Source of the DNA: Aliiglaciecola lipolytica E3
GTDB lineage: Bacteria > Pseudomonadota > Gammaproteobacteria > Enterobacterales > Alteromonadaceae
Direction of reading: 5' to 3'
Assembly (NCBI RefSeq): GCF_000314975.1
Contig: NZ_BAEN01000035.1
Coordinates: 1-64,000, forward strand
Length of the DNA: 64,000 nt
A model generated the notes under the pieces. That model did not search any database. It was not told the DNA's origin and was given only the letters and a program-made list of their open reading frames with translations. Shown piece by piece: positions 30,758 to 38,915 of the stretch (the first letter of the stretch is position 1; the number at the start of each line of letters is the position of its first letter). Made by a program: the position numbers and the translations under genes.

Positions 30758-32088
30758 GCGGTCAATTCCTTAATTTTGTTAGCCCATAACTCTAACGCTT
30801 CCCTGCGTTCTTCCATGTAATCGTGCTGGTTATACACTCTCATCATTCCTGCTAGCTCATGGTTGAGTAATTTTTCAGTGACAATGGTGTCGACCTTCAT
30901 TTTTGATAGGTGCGTCTGCAGCGTTCTTCTAAAGTCGTGCGGCGTGAATGCAGCAACATTGATAAACCTGCCTTTAGGTTCGTCAACGTCATCAGGCCTA
31001 ATATGGCGTTTGATAGCCCGGGCAACGCTGCGCTTATCAATGGGCTGTGTGCCAGGTAAGCCGGTTCTATTCGTTACCGAAGGGAAAATATACTTGCTGC
31101 CTAAAAAATCAAACTGAATTGATAGCTCTTTAAGTCGTTTAATGATTTCGTCATTGGTTGGCACATAGTGCGGCTTTTCTTCACCGCGGCGGCTCTTGGT
31201 GTTCTCAGGCGGGAAGTACCACATACGTTTTTCAAAGTCGATATGCGACCATTCGGCAAGGGTCAACTCCTGAACTCTGCATCCAGTCAAGCAGAGCAAT
31301 TCTATTACTAACTGAACTTGCCTTGAGATCCCGACTTTTGGCAAGTCTATAAATAGTTGCTTCAACTCGTCATCGTCTAAATAGCGATCGCGGGCAATCT
31401 CTTTGCCGGTGTTTGATGTCACCGAAGTATTAGCTATAGGGTTAATTTCTATCAAGCCTCTATCAACGCCAAACTGAAATGCTTGTTTGATTAGGGCTAG
31501 GGTTTTACGTGCGTGTGGCTTGTGGCCTCTATCTACAATTAAATCGATGCAGTCATTGAGAATTAAACGGCTAGTAACGCTCGATAGAGGGACTTTGCCT
31601 ATCTGTGGAATAACATCATTGTTGAATATGCTGATTGCGCTCTCAGGACGTTTACGCTCGCGTTTTAGATACCGCTCTGTGAACTCTAATAATAGATACT
31701 CGACGGTTTCAGAATCTTGCTTTGCTTGCTCTAATTCAGCCATGTCAGCGAGCTTTTTTTGTGCTGCTGATTCTTTCTCTCTGGCTTCACGTTCTGCGAA
31801 AACGTCAACACCTGTTTTTATACGTCCTTGTAAAATTTTCGCATCGTCTCGGGCTCTAGCTGGTGTAATGTTTTTTTCATCAAGGCTAGCTATCTTATAA
31901 TTGCGCTCAAATCCTTCACGGCCCCCGATTCTGTAGTAAAGATAGTAAGCACCCGAACGGGTACCATCGGGCTTAGGTTTCCCCAACCTGAGGTGAAACC
32001 CTTTCACCTCAGTATCGCTAATCCGCCTTATTTCAGGATCTATATTCTTCAACAATGAATCAGTTAACTTTGCCTTTAAAGTTGCCAT
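30754..32088 (-). CDS. int: P4-type tyrosine integrase
   Basis: Site-specific recombinase that inserts the element into tRNA-Val. The N-terminal DUF4102-type arm-binding domain (about residues 1-95) begins ATLKAKLTDSLLKNIDPEI. A SAM-like core-binding domain covers about 125-215. Catalytic residues are Arg271 (TGCRVQEL), His384 and Arg387 (TPHDFRRT), His410 (LLNHELAG) and the nucleophile Tyr419 (MMRVYNQH). The 444-residue protein is complete. It lies beside attR, not beside the tRNA, and its start codon overlaps a TGTCGCAC repeat. Confidence 0.95.
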   Translation of the reverse strand: MATLKAKLTDSLLKNIDPEIRRISDTEVKGFHLRLGKPKPDGTRSGAYYLYYRIGGREGFERNYKIASLDEKNITPARARDDAKILQGRIKTGVDVFAEREAREKESAAQKKLADMAELEQAKQDSETVEYLLLEFTERYLKRERKRPESAISIFNNDVIPQIGKVPLSSVTSRLILNDCIDLIVDRGHKPHARKTLALIKQAFQFGVDRGLIEINPIANTSVTSNTGKEIARDRYLDDDELKQLFIDLPKVGISRQVQLVIELLCLTGCRVQELTLAEWSHIDFEKRMWYFPPENTKSRRGEEKPHYVPTNDEIIKRLKELSIQFDFLGSKYIFPSVTNRTGLPGTQPIDKRSVARAIKRHIRPDDVDEPKGRFINVAAFTPHDFRRTLQTHLSKMKVDTIVTEKLLNHELAGMMRVYNQHDYMEERREALELWANKIKELTA

Positions 32089-32129
32089 GTCGCACGTTTC
32101 CTATTTTTAATGTCGCACGGGTGTCGCAC
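32088..32129 (+). repeat. Right-end TGTCGCAC repeats
   Basis: Three direct copies at 32088-32095, 32111-32118 and 32122-32129; the last two are 11 bases apart, like the pair at the left end. The first overlaps the integrase start codon, so a protein binding there could also control int. Confidence 0.55.
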
Positions 32130-32279
32130 AATATTTTGGTGTGACCACCAACGACAGATAACACCAGTCAGCGACCACATACAAATAATAGGCATTTAGG
32201 TCAATAAAATAAAGGGTTTTAGGTGAAATGATTTAACGTTGGGTTACAAAGGGATATTTCAGATTACTATGTGCGTTCT

Positions 32280-32329
32280 CTTGACATGGTAGGGGTCGGT
32301 AGTTCGAGTCTACTCGGACGCACCATTTT
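32280..32329 (+). repeat. attR, tRNA-Val 3'-end duplicate
   Basis: Perfect 50-base copy of the tRNA-Val 3' half, from the anticodon stem through CCA and four Ts. It marks the right border of the element and, with 22277-22326, would recombine on excision. Confidence 0.95.
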
Positions 32330-32564
32330 CTTATAGAGCCAAAAAATAAAAACCTTTTTTAAATCCCTGATTCAATATTGCATTGTGATTCCTGTGTAAT
32401 ATTTTTCAATCTTGTTCTATCAATGCCGTCTAGGCTTAACAAATTCCGACAATGTGTTCTGCTAAAAACGTTTAAAATTCAATTGTTTAAATTATAGCCT
32501 TAGAAAAACTTCAAATTAACATCGATTTAACGTTGACGGGGCATGCATATTTCTTTAATGTTAA

Positions 32565-32579
32565 TGATAATGATTATCA
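32565..32579 (+). promoter_or_regulatory. Perfect 7-1-7 Fur box
   Basis: TGATAATGATTATCA is a perfect 15-base inverted repeat of the 7-1-7 Fur consensus. It lies 17 bases before the preferred start of the next gene, so iron-replete Fur should repress it. Confidence 0.85.
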
Positions 32580-32595
32580 ATTAGGTTTTTGTCTT

Positions 32596-32997
32596 ATGTA
32601 TTCATATCGCTTTGCGTCACTAGAGTTATTGTTGAAACAGCCATGCCAAGAAATTGAATTTGGTTTAATCAACTCATACGTTCATTTAGGCTTACAAAGA
32701 GCCCAGGCAATGAGTGAAGCAATAGAGACGAAAAGAGCGCACCTGCGTATCGTTGATACTTTGATTCACGTGATGTGCGATAACTTAATTTCAGTAAGTC
32801 GGCGAGGATATTGCTTTCGAATGATACAGCGCTTAAAACCGATCTTATTTGAAATGTTGGATACAAACCAATATCAAAAAAAGGTCAACCAAATTGAGTC
32901 TCTGCATAGGTATTTTTTGCCAGAGAATGTAAAAAACGAACGTTCTTCTGCCAACAAATCACAAAATATTCCTATCAATTTTCAGCAACGCAAGTGA
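32596..32997 (+). CDS. Hypothetical Fur-regulated protein, first of a pair
   Basis: No family recognised. The 133-residue protein is helical and soluble, with FASLELLLKQPCQEIEFGLI and HVMCDNLISVSRRGYCF; four cysteines are scattered, not in a ferredoxin pattern. I take the ATG at 32596 because the in-frame start at 32533 would translate across the Fur box. It overlaps the region just before the second gene, so the two form an operon. Iron repression is inferred from the box. Confidence 0.68.
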   Translation: MYSYRFASLELLLKQPCQEIEFGLINSYVHLGLQRAQAMSEAIETKRAHLRIVDTLIHVMCDNLISVSRRGYCFRMIQRLKPILFEMLDTNQYQKKVNQIESLHRYFLPENVKNERSSANKSQNIPINFQQRK

Positions 32998-33020
32998 TCT
33001 GCGTATACAAGGAGCCTAAA

Positions 33021-33476
33021 ATGAAATGTTTTCAATTTGTATGTCCTAGTCATCAATCTTGGGTGCAAGAACATCCCCGCGAAGCTTTTCAAAAAGTTCA
33101 GGAGATGACAGATTATGCGGAGCAATTAATACAATGTGGTGAGTATCAAAGTGTAATATCGTATTTAGGAACGGCACTTGAAACGACCGAAATCATTTTT
33201 GATAGTCGTTTGGAGTCGCCACAGTTAACCACTAAAATGACGGCTATTACCATAATGTTGGCTAATTCATATTCTGCCATTGGTCAAACTGAGAACGCCT
33301 CAATATTTTTGCGTAAAATCCAACAAAAGCTTCAACGTGCGGTAAATTGTGCCGACGGTTATGCAACAAAAGTCGCTTTTTATAAACACTGTGAAAAGGC
33401 CTTGGTAGAAGCTAATTCTAGTCTTTTTGAAGCTAATGCTTTTCAACCTAATATACCGATATCTCAATTACATTAA
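33021..33476 (+). CDS. Hypothetical Fur-regulated protein, second of a pair
   Basis: No family recognised. The frame is open from 32994, but AAGGAG seven bases before the ATG at 33021 fixes the start, giving 151 residues. The helical repeats in YAEQLIQCGEYQSVISYLG and ANSYSAIGQTENASIFLRKI look like two TPR-like helix pairs. It shares the Fur-controlled transcript with the 32596 gene, 23 bases apart. A role in iron limitation is inferred only from the Fur box. Confidence 0.68.
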   Translation: MKCFQFVCPSHQSWVQEHPREAFQKVQEMTDYAEQLIQCGEYQSVISYLGTALETTEIIFDSRLESPQLTTKMTAITIMLANSYSAIGQTENASIFLRKIQQKLQRAVNCADGYATKVAFYKHCEKALVEANSSLFEANAFQPNIPISQLH

Positions 33477-33778
33477 ATATAATTTAATAACGCTCTAAGT
33501 ATCATAGTGTTAACGTTAAAATTAGTTGTTTTTAGGATATTGAAAACGAATTCACTAAATCAGTATTTATCATTGGATTTTCGCTTACTGTATTGATTTA
33601 AAAGGATTTTGACGCAGTAAAATGATTGTTTTTATGGTCTAAAATAATTTCTACGGTATCGAGGCTAAAACCTGTTGGGATTGCTATTATTAGCAATGCG
33701 ATGTCTAATATGCCGCTATCGATATTGTACTAAAGTTGAATATTCAGTTTAGTTTGAAGTTATATCTAGGACACTTTC
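33477..33778. other. AT-rich gap before the zinc-peptidase gene
   Basis: About 300 bases without a gene. The only structure I see is a seven-base inverted repeat ATTGCTA/TAGCAAT at 33680-33697, which may be an operator for the next gene. No clear terminator follows the Fur-regulated pair. Confidence 0.4.
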
Positions 33779-34888
33779 TTGAAAACATTTACATGCCAAT
33801 GTGGAAACACTTTGCATTTTGCCAACGTACAATGTGTATCGTGCGGGTTAATGCTAGGTTTTATTCCCGAAGATAAACAACTAAGCGCATTTACCACGAA
33901 TCAGTATGGTAATTTACAGGCGTCAAGCAACGGTTTGCTTTATAAAAAGTGCAAAAATTATTCAGTGCACAATGTATGTAACTGGATGGTATCGCTTGAT
34001 GATGAGCATGAGTACTGTATTTCATGCCGTTTGAATGAAACTATACCTGATCTGAAAGACCCCGAAAATAGAGCGCTTTGGTCTAAAATGGAGCGTGCAA
34101 AAAGACGCTTGTTATATACTTTGTTAAAACTCAACTTACCCATAGTGGGCCGCGAAGAAGACCCAGATAACGGCTTAGGTTTTGCATTTTTGAAAGATAA
34201 AACTCAAGATTCGTTTGGCAAAGAGTTGACGGTAAAAAGCTTTGTGACTACAGGGCATGCAAACGGTTTGATTACGATCAATTTGAATGAAGCGGATGAC
34301 AGTGCTCGCGTTGATATGCGTCAAAAGATGAACGAAAGGTATCGCACTTTATTAGGTCACTTCCGACATGAATCAGGCCATTACTATTGGGATAGGTTGA
34401 TTTCAGGAACGGATAAAATTGATGAGTGTCGCAGACTGTTTGGTGATGAACGTCTAGATTACGTTAAGTCAATGAAAACCTATTATGATAACGGGCCTAG
34501 TGAAAACTGGCAGAACGTGTGGATAAGTGCTTATGCAAGCATGCACCCTTGGGAAGACTGGGCGGAAACCTGGGCGCACTATTTACACATGTTAGATACA
34601 TTAGAAACCGCTAATGATTACGACTTTTCTATTTCGGGTAATAAAATCGCTAACCCAATTCCAAATACTGACAGTTTTATTGACCAAATGTATACGGCTA
34701 CTTCGTTTACGCATTTATTTAATGATTGGTGTCAATTAACCAAAGTTTTGAATGCCTTGAACCGAAGTATGGGCTTGGATGATGCGTATCCGTTTGTTAT
34801 TTCTATTTCTGCACTGGATAAATTACGCTTCGTACATGAGGTGGTATTGGATGCAGAAATGACAACACTTTCCGAAGCGATCGCTTAA
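33779..34888 (+). CDS. Putative zinc-binding metallopeptidase (DUF2248 type)
   Basis: A 369-residue protein with two parts. The N-terminal zinc ribbon has CQCGNTLHFANVQCVSCG and later NVCNWM with CISCR. The C-terminal peptidase-like domain carries FRHESGHYYWDRL, an H-E-x-x-H-like metal site, followed by DERLDY and HPWEDWAETWAHYLHML. Translation starts at TTG seven bases after AGGA. Genes of this family are often found with the Anbu cluster, as here, where it converges on the proteasome-type gene. Confidence 0.87.
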   Translation: MKTFTCQCGNTLHFANVQCVSCGLMLGFIPEDKQLSAFTTNQYGNLQASSNGLLYKKCKNYSVHNVCNWMVSLDDEHEYCISCRLNETIPDLKDPENRALWSKMERAKRRLLYTLLKLNLPIVGREEDPDNGLGFAFLKDKTQDSFGKELTVKSFVTTGHANGLITINLNEADDSARVDMRQKMNERYRTLLGHFRHESGHYYWDRLISGTDKIDECRRLFGDERLDYVKSMKTYYDNGPSENWQNVWISAYASMHPWEDWAETWAHYLHMLDTLETANDYDFSISGNKIANPIPNTDSFIDQMYTATSFTHLFNDWCQLTKVLNALNRSMGLDDAYPFVISISALDKLRFVHEVVLDAEMTTLSEAIA

Positions 34889-34914
34889 AATAGCCCGATA
34901 TTCGGGCTATTTTT
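34887..34914. terminator. Bidirectional terminator between zinc-peptidase and Anbu genes
   Basis: Twelve-base stem AAAATAGCCCGA/TCGGGCTATTTT with a three-base loop and T-runs at both ends. It overlaps both stop codons, closely packing the convergent genes. Confidence 0.85.
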
Positions 34915-35641
34915 CCCAATCAAATCTAGGCAGGTTGTCAAATGCCCGCTTTAATCCTTCATTCCATTGTTTTTGCACAGATCGATACATATTACTATTG
35001 GTAGTAAGCACGTTGTGATATGGCTCTTCAATTTGATCCGCTCGATGGATAGCCAGTTCGATAGGTGGTCCAACAGATATATTACTTCGAATGGTTGAAT
35101 CTAACGACACTATTGCGCAACGAGCTGCGTCCTCTAACGAAGTAGAAGGAGTGATTATTCTATCTAGAATTGGTTTACCATATTTGTTTTCACCAATTTG
35201 CAAATAGGGGGTTTCGTCGGATGCCGAGATATAATTTCCTTGCGGATATATCAAGAATATTTTCCCTTTTTGCCCCTTAATTTGACCACCCAACAAGAAA
35301 CTAGATTCGTTATTTGATCTCGTTTTTTCCATTGCGTCTGCGTGGCGCTTCTGTTCTTGCTGACTTAAATCTCCAATATATTGTGCTACTTCATGAAGAT
35401 AATTTCCCTTGCTAATATCAAATTCCGCATTGGGGTTGGTCAGATCTCGTTTTATCGCGTTTATTACTGCTTGAGACGTTGCTAAACTTCCAGAGGTCAA
35501 TAAAACAATGGTTCTATTGTCGGGAAAAACAAAGCTTTTCATTTTGCTATAAGTCGCAACGTAGTCAACTCCAGCGTTGGTACGCGAGTCTGAAGCAAAT
35601 ACTAATCCTTTATTCAAGGCAATGGCTAAGCAATAAGTCAA
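34907..35641 (-). CDS. Anbu bacterial proteasome homologue
   Basis: Ntn-hydrolase of the proteasome-beta type (Anbu, ancestral beta subunit). I set the start at the TTG at 35641, which gives Met-Thr-Tyr-Cys; removal of Met exposes Thr1. Asp17 is in GLVFASDSRTNAGVD, and a Lys near 32-34 (YSKMKSF) supplies the third member of the catalytic set. The longer frame from 35752 adds 37 unrelated residues. The 244-residue length is typical. It is divergent from the ATP-grasp and alpha-E genes of the same predicted peptide-modifying system. Confidence 0.92.
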   Translation of the reverse strand: MTYCLAIALNKGLVFASDSRTNAGVDYVATYSKMKSFVFPDNRTIVLLTSGSLATSQAVINAIKRDLTNPNAEFDISKGNYLHEVAQYIGDLSQQEQKRHADAMEKTRSNNESSFLLGGQIKGQKGKIFLIYPQGNYISASDETPYLQIGENKYGKPILDRIITPSTSLEDAARCAIVSLDSTIRSNISVGPPIELAIHRADQIEEPYHNVLTTNSNMYRSVQKQWNEGLKRAFDNLPRFDWEK

Positions 35642-35826
35642 TTTAATTCTCTTTGAATTTTCTAGTTTAAAACATATAGTTAGTAAACTAACTTGGATTT
35701 TCCTAAGAAAGGGACGGGTATTTTGAACTGTGCTCAATTTAAAAACAATCACTTTTTAAACTAAGCCTATGTCAAAAAGTAACTATCTGCGTATACTAAT
35801 ATTACATAAATATGTCAGGGGGATCT

Positions 35827-37281
35827 ATGGCGATAAGATGGGGAAACTATGCAATAGGTCAATTCTATGATGAGTTAATACAAGGTCGTTCAAAGCCCAG
35901 AGGGTATGCGAAAGATTTGTGTGACTACCTCAAAGGGTTGTCTGATAACGAGCTAAAAGAATATAAAGCTGCTTCGGATTCTGCGATTCAGGTGATGGGA
36001 ATTACCTTTAGAATCTACAATGATGAAGAAGGATCAATTGACCGAGCTTGGCCTTTCGATATTATTCCACGTTTGATTGAACTCAAAGAATGGCAGCAAA
36101 TTGAGTTAGGTCTTAAACAACGAGTCAAAGCCCTTAATATGTTTATTGACGATCTCTATAATGATCAAAACATCATTAAAGATGGCGTTTTTCCAGCTAA
36201 CTTATTGAAAAAATCTAAAAACTTTTTGAAAGAATGTGTTGGTGTTAAACCACCACAGGGAATTTGGGCACATATTTGTGGTTCGGATTTGGTCCGTGAC
36301 CATAAAGGGACTGTTTACGTTCTAGAAGATAATCTGCGAGTGCCGTCTGGCGTTTCTTATATGCTTGAGAATAGACAAGTCATGAAACGTGTCTTTCCAG
36401 AGATGTTTGAAAAGTACAATATTTTACCTATTGATAATTATCCATCTGATCTTTACGACATGTTGGCTAGTTTGTCTCCTAGAGATGTTAAAGAACCCGA
36501 AATCGTGGTGCTAACGCCTGGAATTTATAATTCCGCCTATTTTGAGCATGCCTATTTAGCGCAGCAAATGGGGGCTGAATTGGTCACTGGTGATGATCTA
36601 GTCGTCAAAGAAGACGATTGTGTATATATGCGCACCATTAATGGATTGAGCCGCGTCGATGTTATTTACCGTCGAATTGATGATTGGTATATCGATCCGG
36701 AAGTTTTTCATCCAGATTCTACACTCGGTATTCCAGGCATTATGCGAGCTTGGAAAGCTGGCAATGTCGGACTAGCTAATGCACCAGGCTCTGGTGTCGC
36801 AGACGATAAAGTCGTTTATAGTTATGTTCCTGATATTATTAAATATTATCTGAAAGAAGAAGCATTACTGCCGAATGTGCCGACCTACCGATGTGTCAAT
36901 CCAGAAGAACGTGATTATGTACTGGAAAATATCGAACAAATGGTTGTAAAGCCTGCCAATGAATCCGGTGGATACGGCATGTTGATAGGCCCTCATGCAT
37001 CGAAAAGAGAGCACCAAAAATTTCGCCAATTAATCAAAAAAGACCCGCGAAATTACGTAGCGCAACCCATGTTATTATTGTCTACCGCGCCGACTTTGAT
37101 TGACAACAAGGCAGAAGGACGACATCTAGATCTGCGGCCGTTTATATTGAGCGGACAAGATATTAAAGTCACTATGGGGGGATTAACCCGCGTTGCCATG
37201 GTTAAAGGGTCTACGGTGGTTAATTCATCACAAGGTGGTGGTAGTAAAGATACATGGATTGTTGATATGGAGGGCAATTAA
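35827..37281 (+). CDS. Circularly permuted ATP-grasp type 2 protein (DUF404/DUF407)
   Basis: Predicted amide-bond ligase of the circularly permuted ATP-grasp family. The segment LYNDQNIIKDGVFPANLLKKS in two blocks, VYVLEDNLRVPSGVSYML and VVKPANESGGYGM are hallmark motifs for the ATP-grasp active site. I take the ATG at 35827 behind AGGGGGA rather than the ATG at 35812, giving 484 residues. The alpha-E gene begins one base after its stop. Families of this kind are proposed to make small peptides handled by Anbu; this is published inference, not shown here. Confidence 0.9.
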   Translation: MAIRWGNYAIGQFYDELIQGRSKPRGYAKDLCDYLKGLSDNELKEYKAASDSAIQVMGITFRIYNDEEGSIDRAWPFDIIPRLIELKEWQQIELGLKQRVKALNMFIDDLYNDQNIIKDGVFPANLLKKSKNFLKECVGVKPPQGIWAHICGSDLVRDHKGTVYVLEDNLRVPSGVSYMLENRQVMKRVFPEMFEKYNILPIDNYPSDLYDMLASLSPRDVKEPEIVVLTPGIYNSAYFEHAYLAQQMGAELVTGDDLVVKEDDCVYMRTINGLSRVDVIYRRIDDWYIDPEVFHPDSTLGIPGIMRAWKAGNVGLANAPGSGVADDKVVYSYVPDIIKYYLKEEALLPNVPTYRCVNPEERDYVLENIEQMVVKPANESGGYGMLIGPHASKREHQKFRQLIKKDPRNYVAQPMLLLSTAPTLIDNKAEGRHLDLRPFILSGQDIKVTMGGLTRVAMVKGSTVVNSSQGGGSKDTWIVDMEGN

Positions 37282-37282
37282 T

Positions 37283-38203
37283 ATGTTGTCACGTGTAGCC
37301 AGTAATTTATGTTGGATGGGGCGTTATCTTGAACGGGCAGAAAATACGGCAAGGTTGCTCAACGTCAATTTCAATCTACTCTTGGATTTGCCCAAAAGCA
37401 TTGTGCTTGGTTGGGAGCCTATTGTGGATATCGTGTCTAATCGAGAAGAGTATTACGCAAAATATCAAGAAGCCAATGAAAGAAATGTGCTTAGTTTCAT
37501 GGTGGCAGACAGCAAAAACTTAGGCTCTATTGTCAGTTCGCTTAGTGCCGCTCGTGAAAACGCAAGAACGATTCGTGAAATCATCCCTAGAGAAGCTTGG
37601 GAACAGATCAATGAATTATATCTTTTCGCTCACAGCAATCGTCAAAAAGCGTTATCTCGACGTTCTCGTTATGAGTACTTAAGTGAAATTATTGAGTCTA
37701 ATCAAAAGATTACGGGTATATTAGAGTGCACGATGACCCGCGATGAAGCGTATCAGTTTTTGCGCATCGGACGCAATTTAGAGCGAGCTGACATGACTAC
37801 GCGGATAATAGATGTGCGCTCAGCTTCGCTGGTTCAGGATATGGAAACAGAGCAATCAGCGTTAGAAAATTTGCAATGGATGAGTGTATTAAAATCTCTG
37901 ACTGCCTATCAAATGTACCGACGTGAAGTTAGATTAAAAATCCGACGTCCAGACGTGTTGAAGTTTCTACTTCTGGAAGAGCGATTTCCACGAGCGTTTC
38001 TGCACACCCTAAAACAAGTTGATTATTGTTTACGTGAATTGCCTAATTATGAAGGCTGTGTGGAAATGATTGCAACGGTCGAAAAGCAATTAATGGAAGC
38101 CAATCCGCAGCTGCTTATTCAGGATAAACTTCATGAGTTTATTGATGAAATGCAGTTGGGCTTAATCAACGTTTACAACAAGATAAACGAAACCTATTTC
38201 TAA
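37283..38203 (+). CDS. Alpha-E domain protein (DUF403)
   Basis: All-helical partner of the ATP-grasp protein. The N-terminus MLSRVASNLCWMGRYLERAE is the family signature, and the protein keeps the conserved ARENARTIREIIPREAWE helix. I set the start at 37283, where GGAGGGCAATTAAT gives an excellent ribosome site; the longer frame from 37193 overlaps the ATP-grasp gene. Length is 306 residues. No transglutaminase-like gene, common in this cluster, follows it. A terminator lies 22 bases past its stop. Confidence 0.92.
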   Translation: MLSRVASNLCWMGRYLERAENTARLLNVNFNLLLDLPKSIVLGWEPIVDIVSNREEYYAKYQEANERNVLSFMVADSKNLGSIVSSLSAARENARTIREIIPREAWEQINELYLFAHSNRQKALSRRSRYEYLSEIIESNQKITGILECTMTRDEAYQFLRIGRNLERADMTTRIIDVRSASLVQDMETEQSALENLQWMSVLKSLTAYQMYRREVRLKIRRPDVLKFLLLEERFPRAFLHTLKQVDYCLRELPNYEGCVEMIATVEKQLMEANPQLLIQDKLHEFIDEMQLGLINVYNKINETYF

Positions 38204-38224
38204 AGGTTAGTTAGGTATCGATAT

Positions 38225-38263
38225 AAAGGCTCAACATTATTTAAATGTTGAGCCTTTATTTTT
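38225..38263 (+). terminator. Terminator of the ATP-grasp/alpha-E operon
   Basis: Fourteen-base perfect stem AAAGGCTCAACATT/AATGTTGAGCCTTT with a five-base loop and six Ts. It ends where the opposing lipoprotein gene stops. Confidence 0.9.
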
Positions 38264-38412
38264 TAGTTTTCAGCGTCGTTCGCTGCATCTTGTATTGCAT
38301 CTCCAGCACTTTCTATGTCTTCTCCCGCGCCTTCAATTGTTGCACATCCTGATAGCATGATTAATGTCATCATCATGGTCAAAAGTACTTTTAGTTTAGA
38401 TTGTAAAGTCAT
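38263..38412 (-). CDS. Entericidin-like small lipoprotein
   Basis: A 49-residue lipoprotein not obvious from longer frames. It reads MTLQSKLKVLLTMMMTLIML followed by SGCATIEGAGEDIESAGDAIQ. The lipobox L-S-G-C places the lipidated Cys at residue 23, and the C-A-T-I-E-G-x-G-x-D-I-x-x-A-G pattern is that of entericidin A/B. GAGG lies seven bases before the ATG. Entericidins are small envelope lipoproteins with a toxin-antidote proposal in E. coli; only one member is present here. Confidence 0.85.
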   Translation of the reverse strand: MTLQSKLKVLLTMMMTLIMLSGCATIEGAGEDIESAGDAIQDAANDAEN

Positions 38413-38634
38413 AATTTAGCCTCGCTACAGTGTGATTTGCATTTACGATTAGTGCTCGTAAAATATCTGGTGTTTACTACTAATATAACCCATAGCGATT
38501 TTAGTGCCATTTTCTATCTACTTGAAATATAAGTTGAATTTTGTTTTTTGATGTGACGTTAGCTGTTTCATTTCGTCTTTTTTTCAATTGCATTTGAAGA
38601 TTTTACACAAACGTTAAGTACTAACTAGCACCTA

Positions 38635-38889
38635 TTAATAGTGAACATGAGGTAAATAACTATAACAGTGGTAAATTTTTCCCCATCGCCAAGTTAATCC
38701 ATTATCACAAAGCTTTTCATGAATATCGCAAGGACGGTCAGAACTATTGATAGGCAAATCTGCACTCAAATAAACAATTCGCCAAATATTCACTTTGGGA
38801 TCTTTTTGAAATTGCATTTTGCCGATTAAGGTGGTGTTTTTGTACACAAAACAAGTGCGTTTTGAGTATCGAATTTTAGGTGTATACAT
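38635..38889 (-). CDS. Hypothetical small SOS-controlled protein
   Basis: No family recognised. The 84-residue protein is basic in its first third (MYTPKIRYSKRTCFVYKNTT) and rich in Trp, Tyr, His and Cys at the end (GLTWRWGKIYHCYSYLPHVHY). No ribosome site precedes the ATG at 38889. A consensus LexA box abuts the start, with the -10 box inside it, so the transcript would begin at or near the ATG and be leaderless, unless translation starts at Met25 (38817). Expression after DNA damage is a firm inference from the box; function is unknown. Confidence 0.6.
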   Translation of the reverse strand: MYTPKIRYSKRTCFVYKNTTLIGKMQFQKDPKVNIWRIVYLSADLPINSSDRPCDIHEKLCDNGLTWRWGKIYHCYSYLPHVHY

Positions 38890-38909
38890 TACTGTTATTA
38901 TATACAGTA
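38890..38909 (-). promoter_or_regulatory. Consensus LexA (SOS) box with embedded promoter
   Basis: TACTGTTATTATATACAGTA matches the 20-base E. coli SOS consensus at every fixed position, with the CTGT-N8-ACAG core. On the minus strand TATAAT lies inside the box, and TCGCCA, a 4/6 match to -35, lies 16 bases upstream. LexA would block RNA polymerase directly. Confidence 0.85.
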
Positions 38910-38915
38910 ATTGCT

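Larger units (their letters stand above)
22277..32329. mobile_element. 10-kb integrative phage satellite (PICI-like, capsid-encoding) in tRNA-Val
   Basis: The element is bounded by 50-bp perfect direct repeats in tRNA-Val. It carries, mainly on the minus strand and in transcription order from the right end, a P4-type integrase, a hypothetical gene, an AlpA-like regulator, two winged-helix candidates, two small proteins, HK97 major capsid, prohead protease, portal, P27-type small terminase, a WYL-like protein and an unknown protein. One RHH regulator is on the plus strand. I find no large terminase, HNH nuclease, tail, tape-measure, lysis or CI/Cro-type lysogeny genes. Such content is known from capsid-forming phage-inducible islands; an eroded prophage is the alternative. 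Intact reading frames and paired att sites favour a functional element. Confidence 0.88.
32130..32595. other. Element right end and Fur-controlled upstream region
   Basis: This stretch has no gene. It holds the element's right terminus, the attR repeat at 32280-32329, and the promoter region with the Fur box of the next gene. Nothing else recognisable is seen between 32330 and 32560. Confidence 0.6.
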
